Assembly (NCBI RefSeq): GCF_010093595.1 | Contig: NW_022985471.1 | Span: 295,793 to 359,792, forward strand | Direction: 5' to 3' | Length of the DNA stretch: 64,000 bases | Origin: Mytilinidion resinicola | Taxonomy: Eukaryota > Ascomycota > Dothideomycetes > Mytilinidiales > Mytilinidiaceae | Shown here: positions 1-11,434 of the stretch, piece after piece | How the letters are laid out: each line of letters begins with the position of its first letter | How positions within the stretch are numbered: the first letter of the stretch is position 1 | Made by a program: the position numbers and the translations under genes | The notes under the pieces: generated by a model | What the model was told of the DNA's origin: nothing | Databases searched by the model: none | What the model saw: only the letters and a program-made list of their open reading frames with translations

Positions 1-86
1 GCTTGTTCTCGTGCCTGCCACCACGATAGCTACTGCAGCAGCATCTGCCACTGCACAACGGCCTAGCTAGCTAGATGATGATGGCG

Positions 87-2418
87 TATATAGAGAGAGG
101 AGAGGCCCTTCCTGCAAGTTGCCTGCTAGGCCTACAGAACCAGGACACGAAGATATGCCGCCAAAAAAACGCGACCAGCAGCGCCGCGAGCGCGCGGATA
201 TTACCATTGCGAACAATGCTGAACTACGCGCCAACGCGCAAGAGAGTCTGGCCACTATACGGCAGCAACGGCCAGAGAATACGCACCAGGTGTATACTCC
301 AAAGCAACGAGAATTCAAGGTATTTCTTGCTAGGGCCTAGCTAGCCAGCTGCCATGCACGCGTTTCCTACACGCGTATACACACGCATCTGCTAACTATA
401 TTCCCTAGGAATTCTGTGCACGGAAGCAGTACCACGACGGCGATACTGTTACAGAGGATAAGCTACTGCTATTCCTTGTAGAAGACGTAGCCAACAGGCC
501 CCTGAGGGCTAAGTTACGCAAGATAGCCAGCGAAATCCCTCAGGACGAAACGCGCCTTGCCTGGCGCTCAGTGCGCACCTACGTTACTGCCGTCACAGAT
601 CTCTACCGGGAGCAGCGGGCCCTAGGCATGAATAGCCACCCATCACCACGCGAGGACACTGCACGGGAGTACCTTAGATCTCTGCAGCGAAGGGATGCCC
701 AGCGCGATCGCGAACAGTACGCCGATAAGGGGAGGGATACGCTACTAGACGGCTACTCTGAGGAAGAATTTGAGCGCGTATGCAGCAACCTATGGGCGCA
801 TGGCGCAAAATCCTCTACAGAATGCCACCTCCGCACGCTAGTTGATCTCCTGCTAGGCCACTATATGCTCACGCGCGGCGGCGACCGCCGCGCAGCAGAG
901 ATCTCAGATCTATTCACGTTCGAATTCAAGGGGGAGGGCCCTACGCGCTGCATGCCCCTGATATTTACTACCCGTGCTAGCAAGCAGAACCAGCACGGCC
1001 GGCTAGAGACAATTGGGGCACTACGGCACAGGAAGCCGCTTCTCTGCATGCTTAGCGGCCTAGCCTTCTACCTTCTTTATCGCTGGGACCTAGGAGAGGA
1101 ACCATTCCCTGATTTTAGCCAACGTTCAGCCTGGTATAGCACACGGCTTATTAAGGCCAGCACTGGTGGCCCTACAGCAGCATTCTCATACAACTCACAG
1201 CGCGATTAGGTTGCAAAGGCCTTCCAGTATGCAGGCATCTCCTCAGCAAAAAAGACCCATCTACCACGCAGCGCAGGCGCGAGGCTAGCAGAGCTAAAAG
1301 GCATCAGCAAGGACCAGATCCGCCGCGCTGGCAGGTGGAATCAGGAGCAGATGGTCGGCTGTTACCTGAACTCGCTGCCGCGCAAGTTCATGAGGACTAT
1401 GGCCGGCCACCCATCGCAGATGGGCTGCTTTGAGATCCAACGCGCAGCTGTAACGCCACCAGATGCACTACTCTCCCTGATCTGGCCCCAGCTAGATGCA
1501 TGGAAGGACCGCTTTGGGCCCCAGGCCGGCCAGGTTAACGATCTTGCTGCAGCAGGCCTTATAAGCCTGCTATTCTATCTCAGGGAGGTTGTGCTGCAAG
1601 ATTCTGTAGCTCTACGGCGGCAGTTCCCTAGCCACCCAGTATGGAATCACCCAGTATTTCAGCATCAGGCGTATGCGGCCTTTGCACAGGATGTTGAGGC
1701 ATCGCTAGATGCAGAGGTAGCGCCTAGCAGGCTATCAGTGCTATATCAGGCCATTCCCATGCTAGCAGACCAGCTCCAGGCCATAGATGCACGGAACGAG
1801 CAGCGGGTTCAGGGGCTTAACGGGTCTATTGAGCGCCTGCTTGAGCTACAGCGCTCGCAGTCTCTACAGCTGCAGCTATTTACGTCTGGCAGCCTAGTGT
1901 TCCGGCTAGAGGCACCCCAGATAGCAGGCAATCTGCTACAGCCGTCGCTGTTGCTATCAGATATAGCATCTAGCAAATACGCCTCCGCTCAGGCTAGTGT
2001 TGTAGCTACACCTGTCGCCCGGTCACCTAGCCCTCTGCCAGCAGCACTCGAGCGCCAGCACCAGCAGCACCAGCAGCACCAGCAGCTAGGGCCGCCGCCT
2101 CGGCATCGAATGTGCCGTGCCGTACGAACTGTGGAGGATCTCTGGCGCGAATGGACGGTAGGCCTACAAGGCCAGCCATCTATTAGTGAGCTAGATAGGC
2201 GATGGGGCAATAGCTGGAGGGCAGGCCACCAGAGCGAGCTGCAGTGGTACTCTCTACGGCTTGAGGTCATCAAGGAGATCAGGCGTATAGCTCAGGCACG
2301 GAGAACAAGCGAGGAGACGGCTATGTGGCAGGTAAGCTTCCAGCAGGAGCACCTACGCTGCTCGCTGGATCAGCTTTGCAAGCAGCTTAGGACAGCTAGG
2401 AAGAATGGTAGTAGATAG
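87..2418 (+). mobile_element. Crypton-type tyrosine-recombinase transposon (body)
   Basis: Seen: a TATATA motif at 87-92 lies about 65 bp before the recombinase ATG at 155, and the recombinase occupies the rest. No terminal inverted repeats or target duplication are visible, which fits Cryptons because they move by tyrosine recombinase rather than a DDE transposase. The true element ends cannot be set from one copy, so the limits given run from the promoter to the stop codon. The left end may lie outside the window. Confidence 0.75.
155..2418 (+). pseudogene. Crypton tyrosine recombinase, one nonsense codon
   Basis: Two exons, 155-319 and 409-2418. The 89-nt intron at 320-408 has a GCTAAC branch site at 391-396, and the join is in phase (EFK|EFCARKQ). 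About 725 codons. The first part resembles the Ndc10/CBF3-like DNA-binding and recombinase fold of fungal Cryptons. Catalytic residues can be placed: Arg at 874-876, the H-x-x-R motif at 1258-1269, the RRAGRWN box, and the candidate nucleophile Tyr at 1363-1365 in GCYLNSLP. A Gln-rich stretch follows near 2055-2085, then a C-terminal GCR1_C-like DNA-binding domain (around 2120-2290, WREWTVGL and RRWG). A single TAG at 1207-1209 interrupts the frame between the first Arg and H-x-x-R; the frame is otherwise open. CAG to TAG would explain it as a CpA-to-TpA change, as repeat-induced point mutation makes. Presumed inactive unless read through. Confidence 0.85.
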
Positions 2419-3429
2419 GGGCTAGGCGTTATAGAATTGCACGGTTTCTAGATGGCGATGGCCGCGATGATGGTGACGATGTACTTAGGGCCTCTGCCAC
2501 GCGCGCCTAACGCCGCATTTGCAGCCTAAATCTAGTGCAACAACGCTGCAGCACTGCAGCAGGCTAGTAGCACTCACGCGATGCGAAAAATCCGGTTATA
2601 TACGTTGGTGGCGGCGTAGAAATCGCCTATGGAGGGCGGGCTGTGGACATGTGTGGATGTTTGAAGCTGCTGAGGGCACGGGACCCCCTGCCACGAAAAT
2701 CTCGCTAAGCCGCTGAATCAGCCATACAAATGTTGCCGTGGATATACTATTGGTATAAAACTTCGCTCTCGCTCCCCGAATTCAACTTTTTTTTTGGACA
2801 TGGAGGATGGGGCTTGGGGATTCACAACGCAATGGTGATAATGGCATGGATTGGCTTGACTGGGGACTGCTGCAGCTGCTGCTGCAGCTGCATAAACTCG
2901 ACTGGACTCCGACGACATGGTGTGAGCTAGGATTGGAGCATCAGGAAACGGGCTGAGACACTTCACGGCGGGGAGTGCTGGGTGTGTGCAAATTCCCTCG
3001 ATGCCCCTGGAACACATGAAGAGCCGGCGGGCTGTGGGGGGCGGCTTTCAGGTGTGATGATATTTACCGTCATCACTGAATGAGAATGTATATTCTCATA
3101 ATTCAATGACATTCGCTATCGTTACCCAACGGCATCAAACGTTATCCCGTGTTCCCATTAAATCTTCAATCTTTGGACGAGGAGCTCCTATCACACTTGA
3201 ATTCTCTCGTTGTGCCTCAGCTTCATCACGCAATCCTCCTTCGCATCGCCTTTTGCGGTAGACGATATCCATCATCCCAACTCTTCGCAGTTTGCACGTC
3301 CATTGAACACTTGCGGCGAGGGTGGTGGGGGGGGCGCAAAGCCGCTCGTTCTACCTCCTCATCGACGGTTCTTGCCCCCAAAATACCCTCTCTAGTCAGT
3401 AACTCTTGGCCTTAAAATGAAAAGTGTTG
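2419..3429. other. Gene-free flank of the Crypton
   Basis: No reading frame with recognisable protein content on either strand. A CTG/CAG-rich patch lies at 2865-2892. Two adjacent short palindromes lie at 3055-3099 (separate entry). It may include the Crypton right end, which has no diagnostic signature here. Confidence 0.5.
3055..3099. repeat. Two adjacent hairpin-forming palindromes
   Basis: TGATGA at 3055-3060 is the reverse complement of TCATCA at 3070-3075. Just after it, ATGAGAAT (3080-3087) and ATTCTCAT (3092-3099) form perfect 8-bp arms around a 4-nt loop. Flanking TGAA and TTCA extend the symmetry imperfectly. This could be a transposon end or a chance structure; function is unknown. 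Confidence 0.5.
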
Positions 3430-4345
3430 AACACAGAGGCCTTCTAGAACACCCATTTTGCGCGGACGCCCAAACTTCGGCGCAAAGGAGTCATTGGCAC
3501 TCTACTCTTGGCGCTACTCACCTCTTACTATGAGCACTTCGAGGTTCGGCACAGGATAGTCCGCATTCCCAACCGGCTAGAGATGCTCCGACACTAGATG
3601 CGGGAACTGGCCGAGATGATAGTAGCAATTGAGGTATAGCGAGCTTGAAGGGAAAATAAGATGGCACTAGTAGGAATAAAACTATGAGAACTAAAGTATA
3701 TAGTAGGACATTGCGAGAACAGGACGTCCGTAAAGAACGAAGGGGCTCGCGCGTCCTCTGCCCACCCACGGTTCCACGTCCGCGAAAACACTCCGTATAG
3801 CAACTCTTGGTCCTACCCCCGGAATCATTGAACACAGAGAGCATTTTCGCGGGCGCATAAACTTCGGCAGCAACGAACCGTTGGTGCAATGCTCTTGGCA
3901 CCTTGAGCCTCTCATCTTCTACATGGGCTATATTTTAAGCTCTTGGAGGCGTAAAATGAGTTCTGGAGGTAGTCCGCGGCTTCCGATCCGACAGAATTGC
4001 TCCGTCACTGCGTGCGGATGCTGGCCGAGATAGCAGAGGCTGAGATGCAGCGAGCGTCTGCAGACGAAAACCATGGAGATGGCCTTAGCTTGAGAAAGAC
4101 ATAATGAGACTAGTTGAGATGGAAAATAATAGTAAAGACGGAAATAGACACCGAGTGTTCGTGACAGGGGAAAGGGGGGGTCGCGGCCCGCGCGGACCAT
4201 CCTCACCATCCATGGTTCCACGCCCACGAAAATACTCATAACAGCAACTCTCGGCAATTGATGGCAAAAGTGTGAAGTACAGAGAGCATTTTCGCCGGCG
4301 CATAAACTTCGGCATGAAGGAGCCATGGAAACGCATATCCATTCT
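3430..4345. repeat. Degenerate ~0.4-kb repeat, three copies
   Basis: A conserved block recurs near 3430-3482, 3831-3872 and 4274-4314: ACACAGAG, then GCATTTTCGC, GGGCGCATAAACTTCGGC and variants. The spacing is about 400 and 443 bp. Between blocks, further matches appear in the same order: GTTCCACGTCCGCGAAAA at 3769 versus GTTCCACGCCCACGAAAA at 4215, and GCTGGCCGAGAT-like words near 3607 and 4020. I see no coding capacity. The copies are strongly diverged, so this is an old tandem array, possibly from a non-autonomous element. Confidence 0.6.
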
Positions 4346-4879
4346 TAGGAGAAGCCGTGCACCTCAGCTTCGAGATATGCGCAAAGCGCTGCTGACAGGT
4401 TTTCAAACGAAAATAAGCTTTATGCGGAGCTTAATTGATTCGAAAGGTTACCCGACGCGAGACACATGAGCTGACCTCGTATAATAAGCTTAAACATGGA
4501 GAGCTGACGTTGCTGACGGATGAGGCTGAGCGTTACGGCTGCTACGGGCGTAGGTAGTAAGACCCGACAAGTACCACACATCGCCGTGGCGTTAGGAGCT
4601 GAGATGCGAAAATAGAAATGAGAGAGTTTGATGGATGAAATGGAGCTGAGATTGATTATGAGTCTAGAAACTATACTTACTACTTGCCGCCGAATAGGTC
4701 GCTTCAAGAGCGGCTACAAATCTAGCCTGGATGTGGGTTCTGCGGAATGCAAATCACATAGACAGTCCCAGCCTTGGTAATTATTCGATTACCTACGTGT
4801 GTTGCCTCAGGAAGTGTGGCGTGGATCAGTTAGAGCAAAGGCCCAATGAAGTAATTCCGGCGATTGAGATGAAATCGTA

Positions 4880-4904
4880 CCTCCGCGGTTGCAAAAGTCT
4901 GTTG
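4880..4904 (+). repeat. Left terminal inverted repeat
   Basis: 25 bp, preceded by TA at 4878-4879. Identical in inverted orientation to 6458-6482. Confidence 0.92.
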
Positions 4905-4962
4905 TTTTTCGGCGATCACCGAGGCACGGCCACCACAATCAAATGAGCACAACACCATCAAA

Positions 4963-6388
4963 TTACAAGCTATCTTTGTATCTATTGCTGTAGGCCGGTT
5001 CTGCGTGTTTTGATCTGTGTGCCAGGCCTTTCCAATATTCAATTGCCATGCGGTGTTGTACCTTTTTCTCAAAGGTTTCTGAGTGCTGCCAAACAACAAT
5101 CATTTCCTTCTCCCTTTGGGCCTGCACAGCAGCACCAGCGCTCGTGGTGTTAAACCGAGCCCTGGCCAATTCCTTCTTCTGATCCTTGTGAAGATGCTNN
5201 NNNNNNNNNNNNNNNNNNNNNNNNNNNNNNNNNNNNNNNNNNNNNNNNNNNNNNNNNNNNNNNNNNNNNNNNNNNNNNNNNNNNNNNNNNNNNNNNNNNN
5301 NNNNNNNNNNNNNNNNNNNNNNNNNNNNNNNNNNNNNNNNNNNNNNNNNNNNNNNNNNNNNNNNNNNNNNNNNNNNNNNNNNNNNNNNNNNNNNNNNNNN
5401 NNNNNNNNNNNNNNNNNNNNNNNNNNNNNNNNNNNNNNNNNNNNNNNNNNNNNNNNNNNNNNNNNNNNNNNNNNNNNNNNNNNNNNNNNNNNNNNNNNNN
5501 NNNNNNNNNNNNNNNNNNNNNNNNNNNNNNNNNNNNNNNNNNNNNNNNNNNNNNNNNNNNNNNNNNNNNNNNNNNNNNNNNNNNNNNNNNNNNNNNNNNN
5601 NNNNNNNNNNNNNNNNNNNNNNNNNNNNNNNNNNNNNNNNNNNNNNNNNNNNNNNNNNNNNNNNNNNNNNNNNNNNNNNNNNNNNNNNNNNNNNNNNNNN
5701 NNNNNNNNNNNNNNNNNNNNNNNNNNNNNNNNNNNNNNNNNNNNNNNNNNNNNNNNNNNNNNNNNNNNNNNNNNNNNNNNNNNNNNNNNNNNNNNNNNNN
5801 NNNNNNNNNNNNNNNNNNNNNNNNNNNNNNNNNNNNNNNNNNNNNNNNNNNNNNNNNNNNNNNNNNNNNNNNNNNNNNNNNNNNNNNNNNNNNNNNNNNN
5901 NNNNNNNNNNNNNNNNNNNNNNNNNNNNNNNNNNNNNNNNNNNNNNNNNNNNNNNNNNNNNNNNNNNNNNNNNNNNNNNNNNNNNNNNNNNNNNNNNNNN
6001 NNNNNNNNNNNNNNNNNNNNNNNNNNNNNNNNNNNNNNNNNNNNNNNNNNNNNNNNNNNNNNNNNNNNNNNNNNNNNNNNNNNNNNNNNNNNNNNNNNNN
6101 NNNNNNNNNNNNNNNNNNNNNNNNNNNNNNNNNNNNNNNNNNNNNNNNNNNNNNNNNNGATCCAGGTTCTACACGCCTAGGACGACCAGATCTAGGCGCA
6201 GGATCTCTATATTCAAGCAGCGTGTTGACATTGTTGGTGCCGGCGCGTCTAAAGGCTCTAGAACAGATTTGTTGGGCGGCGGCGGCAGAAACACCATCAA
6301 TCTTGCTGGCAATTGCTGGAAAACTGAGTTTATCATGAAATCGATATTGAATAACCAATGCGCGTTTGGCTGAGCTGATTTGGGCCAT
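4963..6388 (-). CDS. Tc1/mariner-like transposase, split by assembly gap
   Basis: The N-terminal part (6388 down to 6159) starts MAQISSAKRALVIQYRFHD. It contains a predicted helix-turn-helix (FPAIASKIDGVSAAAAQQIC) and a linker ending in RSGRPRRVE, as in fungal Tc1/mariner transposases whose GRPR-like motif bridges two HTH units. The catalytic DDE/D core falls in the unknown bases. On the far side of the gap a minus-strand frame runs to a stop at 4963 and is rich in Lys, Glu and Arg (EMIVVWQHSETFEKK), plausible as the C-terminus. Intactness cannot be judged. The start at 6388 is preferred over an in-frame Met six codons upstream because it fits the family N-terminus. Confidence 0.7.
5199..6158. 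other. Assembly gap (960 N)
   Basis: Unknown bases inside the mariner-like element. Any translation across them has no meaning. Confidence 1.
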
Positions 6389-6457
6389 GTTGTGTGGAGA
6401 AATCACAACTCCAAGTGGTGTTTACATTTCACGAGATTGGCGTTCGTGCACGGATCA

Positions 6458-6482
6458 CAACAGACTTTTGCAACCGCGGAGG
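6458..6482 (-). repeat. Right terminal inverted repeat
   Basis: 25 bp, followed by TA at 6483-6484. Exact inverted partner of 4880-4904. Confidence 0.92.
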
Positions 6483-6484
6483 TA

Positions 6485-8360
6485 ATCGAAGTAAGCTTTC
6501 GTCTCACACACACTGTGGCAATCCGAGGCGACATGTCAGCGGCTCGCAGGATAAGCTTAAACCGGCAACCTGGCCTGGCATGATGCTGCTGACGGATAGG
6601 CGAGACGAGACATGGGGTGGGTAAGCACTGCCCGCTACTGGACATGAATACAGGCGTGTATTTATCCTCACGATGGCGTCAAGTGGGTGTCAAGCTGATG
6701 TGCTGTATCGCTGAGGTGCTGAAGTGCTGACACCTGATCGGGGTGGGAAAGATCTGTGTCTAGCATCCATCCTGCGAAGATCCCAGTGGTCGTGTTACGG
6801 ATGAATTATTACCAATGACAGAGAGCGCCAATGAACCACGGCACATAGCCCCAAAACGAGCCTCGCTCCTCGGTCGCAAAGAAGTCAATTCAGGTTTCTT
6901 ACGTGCATACGAATCCATGAATGTGTGTACGGGCGTGTGGCGTATCTCGTCAGCGGGCTGCGCATTGGTACCCGCTGCAGTGAGAAGTTTGTTGGGTTTC
7001 ACGAGCGAGCGGCGGAGATTTGGGGAAGGAACCAAGTATCGTATCCTTAATCCTGTCTCTAAACTTTCGTATACCAATTTGGCGATTGAGCCTTCCACAG
7101 ACTTGGTAAACGAGGTCGCCGTACATTCAAGAAGAAAGCGGGGATATAATGCGGGATGTCCCGTGGATTGTATATGCCACCTTATACACCGACAGGAGGA
7201 GGAATGTGGGCCTTGCCCATGTAGATTAATGAATTTGCCCGGACAGAATACTGTCCCTCGTAGGTAATGGGTAAATTGCTCTTGAAAATTCTAACGATCC
7301 TCCCTTTTCCTGAGACAAAAGAAGGTCGAATCCTTGGGGGAAGGATTTAGGAATGACGGGGGTTGAGTGGTATTATTGGCTCGACTAGATCTAAGCTGCG
7401 GACTTATGTCAAATTTAGGTCGTAACTCAAGTTGGATGGACGAGGGCAGTGCGTTTCAACGTATTTAGCCTGGTTGGTCTCGAAGAGGATGTGGTTGGGG
7501 AAAGTAAGGAAGTTACTCCGTAAAAGATGACAGATTGGAAAAAGAGTCAGATATGCACCACGGGTGATCAAACTCTTCATCCCCGTAAAGCCAGTGGCTG
7601 ATCAGTAGGATCCGTATAATGCCCTGGTGTTACGGACCATGTGACCACTGTATGCGGGAACATAGTGTACATACCTCTTGCGGACTCGTTCCACGAATAA
7701 ACTTCCTATCTTGGCACTTTTGCTGGTCATCCATGGTAGTGCATGGCGGAGCCTCGGGTTGTACGTACAAATGCATGCAGAAAAAATTAATTTCACATGC
7801 TTCCGTCGATCAGGTCCTAGGTCACGTCCAAAATCTGTCCTTCCCATGAAATCCCAGTAATTTCAAGGGCTAGATCCTGGATCCTGAGACCGTGTTATTC
7901 GGTCAATACCACTCACTGTCCTGTGTAGTTGTCCGTGTCGTACACCAGCTTATATCGCATTAAAACGAAGTGCGGTCGGGACTGCCGGTGCAGGACTAGT
8001 GCATTAGTGTTGCGCAGCCTCGTTGTAAAAAGAGGAAGCATGATGCGCTGAGGTGAGCATAATCCAGCTCAGAGAGCATTGCGCAAACACGGTTAGATCC
8101 CGACACATCCGGGAAAAGCGTGGAGGGATGGCTGTTGGCTGGCTGTTGGATGGCTGCTGCCCTTGCTGCAGATTGTTTCCTGTTCGACGTCACACAGTTG
8201 GACATGCTGTCTGCTGCCGTCGGAGGTGGTGCGCACGGATATCGTACATTGGGCAATATGCGCAGATCATCCTGGGGGTCCTTATTACGATGCAGGGGAA
8301 TCTTGGGCAGGCGGGGCCGGGGTAGGCGTCGTATTGACAATCCATCCAACGGATCCTGGG
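6485..8360. other. Gene-free region right of the mariner element
   Basis: No supported gene. Open frames here (for example 6815-7267 on the plus strand) lack domain-like composition and have plausible antisense competitors. The first 150 bp resembles 4409-4590 left of the element: CGAAAATAAGCTTT/CGAAGTAAGCTTT and then AAGCTTAAAC followed by TGCTGACGGAT in both. The transposon may therefore sit between two relics of one repeat. Confidence 0.45.
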
Positions 8361-11300
8361 ATGCGCTAGCGATGATGGAATCGTAGTGCTTGGCCTAGCT
8401 TAAATTCAGCGTCCGTGGTTGCAGCTTGTGCGACCGTGGTGTGCTCGTGTGGACGCATGGCAAGGCGATGGATCAGCTTGAGGCCATTGGCAATGTGGCA
8501 TGCGGCTGGCGAGGGCGGTGTCTGGTGGCGCGAGTCTGGACTCGTTGCGGGATTCGGTGAATAGGTAATGCCATGAAATGGCGAGCATTGTGGCTGCTCG
8601 GAGAGGCTCTCGCGGGCAGTAAGCGCTGCTTTGGGCAAGAAGCGCGAGGTTTAGTGGAGTCGGCGGCGGCTCTCGGGCAAGCGTAGACGGGGGCTTCGGG
8701 GCCAAGGCCTGAGGCGCAGCGGATGTGCAACTGACAGCTGATGCCGCTGCAGCTGGGAGCGCCAGGCTCGTTTTTGGGGTCGCATGCAGCTGCTGGGGCA
8801 GACGAGCTGCGACGAGAGCGGACGAAAGGCATCTGGAAGAGCGACGGCGCTGGTTGGGCGGGCGTGGTGGCTTGCCCCGGCGTTCCGCTGGCGCTCCGTC
8901 CTAGCATTTAACCTTACTTCGAACACGAACCTTATCTCATTCCCTGCCCGCTAACCGAGCGCCTCAGCGACCTGTCGTATGACTTGGGACCACCCGCGGC
9001 ACCTGGCTCTGCCGGCCACGACGAGAGACGCGGTGCACAGCGCGTGGAGGCCTCAGCCTGCGTCAATTAGCCCGGGGGTGGTTTGCGCAACGGCCCCCTA
9101 TGTATCGAAGGAGTGTAAGGGAGGGAGCCAAGGCGCCAAGAAGGAAGGCTGACGCGGCCTGGCAACTGCGAGCTCCGCAATGTCGACAAGGCGACTCGCG
9201 CTGGGCATTTCTTGTCTTGACGTGCGCGGCTTGAGACAGAGTGCCGGCGATTGGTGTCTGGCGCCAGCATCCTGCTCGGTGCAATGTCTTGCTGTGGACA
9301 AGCTGCCACGCCCGAGTGTGGACCATCCCTTGCATCGCATGCTGAGCGTCGCCCCATGTTTGCACTTGCCGGTGAGTGCGTAACGATGGCTCGTACGGAG
9401 TGCTGTAAGTGGTTGGCCGCGCACACCAAGCACCAAGCCCAAGACCGTGCCACGCAATATTGGCGAGGTGGGATCCGCCAGCGCCGGAACATGCTGGTGC
9501 CCGCTGCCAGAGGATGCGGAAAGACCTCGCGACACTGCCGATCGAGGCTCTGAGGATGGTTGAGGGGAAAGGGATTGCCAGCATGTTGAGGCATGAGCCC
9601 TGTCAGTACCAGTGGGCGTTTCCTGCCGGGCTGGGAGGTGCGGGAGCAGAGTAAGCTTAAAGTGAGGCATCGTGTGCTCATCGACGGGAGGCCTAGGGGC
9701 CTGGGCTGACGTTGCGTGTGGAGCCGGGCGGAAACCTTTCCAACCTTGGGCCAAGAGTGACAAGCGTCTATGCTTGGTCATGGGTTGACGACGCGCGAAG
9801 ACCCGAGGAAAGGGGAGGCCGAGGCGTGTCGAGCTGACATGGATCGGTATACTTAATACATAGATGAAGCTGCGCCGGTCGCCTGTCGCCTGATGGCACT
9901 CGTCGATGATGCCGTGTCGTACCGTGGAGGAGCTCTGGGAAGAATGGAGCCAGGCTGTCGTGGCCGCGAATACTGCTGTTTCAAGGCTAGAACAGGAGCT
10001 TGGCGGGGTCATCTCGCGCTTTTGCTGTGTGTCCAGTGGTTTTGATGTGTCCAGCGGGTTTGAAGCGTGAATCTCATGAGTCAAGACTCTGTCGTCAGCC
10101 GGTCGGGACCACAAGGAGAGGACCACACAGCGTCCACACGCGGACACACACTGGCCTCGACGGCGTCTGTTTGCTGCTCGCATCGCGGAGGCTGCAGCAT
10201 CCGTGGCGGCACATGAGAGGCACATGAGAGGCGCATGAGAGGCACATGAGAGGCAGTCCCCCAGCTCGCCAAGGCGTGAGGGCTTGTCGAAAATAAGGAT
10301 TGGGTTTAGGTTGGCTAGCGCGGTTTAAAGTTATGAGGTTAAATGCGACCCGGGCAAGGGAAGGCGGCGGCATCCCGAGATCCCAGCCCGTATTGCGAAC
10401 AATAGCACTGCCGAGCGTCACCGCGCCCAGCTGCTGTCCACTTTTCATCCCGGAGAGTGGATGTGCTCGCCGCATGGCGCGCCCGGGACGCCGCAGACGC
10501 TGGGGCACGGCAGCCAAGCTCCAGCGCGCGGCGAGGCAGCTCGAAGCGCAGTGGATGGAGCAGGCCCCGTGGCTGGCTAACTCCAAGCCAACGGCGGGTG
10601 AAAGCTTGTCCCGACGTGCGCACGCTTTGAACAAGGCCCCTTGGTCCATGGCTATCAGGCGCCACCCAAGCCTCTGGGCCGATCGCTGGCCAGGGTGGGC
10701 GAGCGTCCGAGAAACGACACGGTGCGCATTCCAAGCCATTTCTGTCCGTCTCTTCTGACACTCATATCCCGCCCACGCTCCTGCTCCTCTCCCACCTGCA
10801 TCCCCCATCCTCCGCCCATCCTCCGCCATCCCATCCGAATCCACGCCGCATCCCACGGAGCAGCTATCCGCCGTCTCCGCCGCCGCTCCTTCGTGCGCTC
10901 CACCCACAACGGTCCATCGACAGCGCTCCACTCGGTCCTCCTCTAGTAAGTCGAGTTTTCTTTCCTCTCCACTGCCCCCGGCCAAGTCTGCCACGGTTGC
11001 TGTTCCGGGATGCATGTTGCGGCTTTTCGCGATCCTCTCCTCCGTGGCGTCGGATTTCAGTGCGCTGGGCCGTGAGACTGCTCTGAGCGGCTGCGAGATG
11101 CTGGACGATGCCGTCAGAAGCTTGACGCCAGCCTCTGCTTTTCTCCCCAAATCCCTCGCTGGCCGCACGGCGTTGCAACTCGCATCCTGCCCAGCGCCGA
11201 GCCACTACGCCGCAACCTGGTGTTGCAGGGCTCCACCCGCACATGCCGCTTCCGGCCCTTCTATTTCGAGACCAACTGCTTTTCTAATTCGGGCCCACTT

Positions 11301-11434
11301 GGCCTCCACTTAACCTTAATCCACACCTCAAACTAACACATATGCTTCTATGTAGTCCCATCTAAACCCACAATACCCATATTCACGTCACCTCTGATAT
11401 CCCCACTGCGAGCCTCCCTCGCTCTGTCTTCGCC
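8361..11434. other. GC-rich gene-free region upstream of the WOPR gene
   Basis: GC content rises clearly near 8.4 kb. Long frames occur in several phases at once, as expected where stop codons are rare, and none reads like a protein. A four-unit 11-bp tandem repeat lies at 10211-10254. The last several hundred bases are C/T-rich, typical of a fungal promoter and 5' leader. I infer an extended regulatory or long 5'-UTR region for the gene at 11435. Confidence 0.5.
10211..10254. repeat. 11-bp tandem repeat, four units
   Basis: ACATGAGAGGC is repeated at 10211, 10222, 10233 (first base G) and 10244. Non-coding context. Confidence 0.85.

Larger units (their letters stand above)
4880..6482 (-). 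mobile_element. Tc1/mariner-like transposon with perfect 25-bp TIRs
   Basis: Left terminus 4880-4904 begins CCTCCGCGGTTGCAAAAG. Right terminus 6458-6482 is its exact reverse complement over 25 bp. Both are flanked by TA (4878-4879 and 6483-6484), the target duplication of the Tc1/mariner superfamily. The apparent length is 1603 bp, but 960 bases (5199-6158) are unknown, so the real length may differ. The transposase is on the minus strand. Identical TIRs imply a fairly recent insertion compared with the decayed repeats around it. Confidence 0.9.

Noticed and set aside
5199..6158. Very long frames of 365 and 418 codons across the unknown bases
   Set aside because: They are artefacts of translating N.
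6815..7267. 150-codon plus-strand frame right of the mariner element
   Set aside because: Random-like composition and a competing minus-strand frame; no start context or introns.
9098..10225. 375-codon minus-strand frame in the GC-rich region
   Set aside because: Several long frames overlap on both strands here because stops are rare at high GC. The translation shows no domain, no family pattern and no splice-supported extension.
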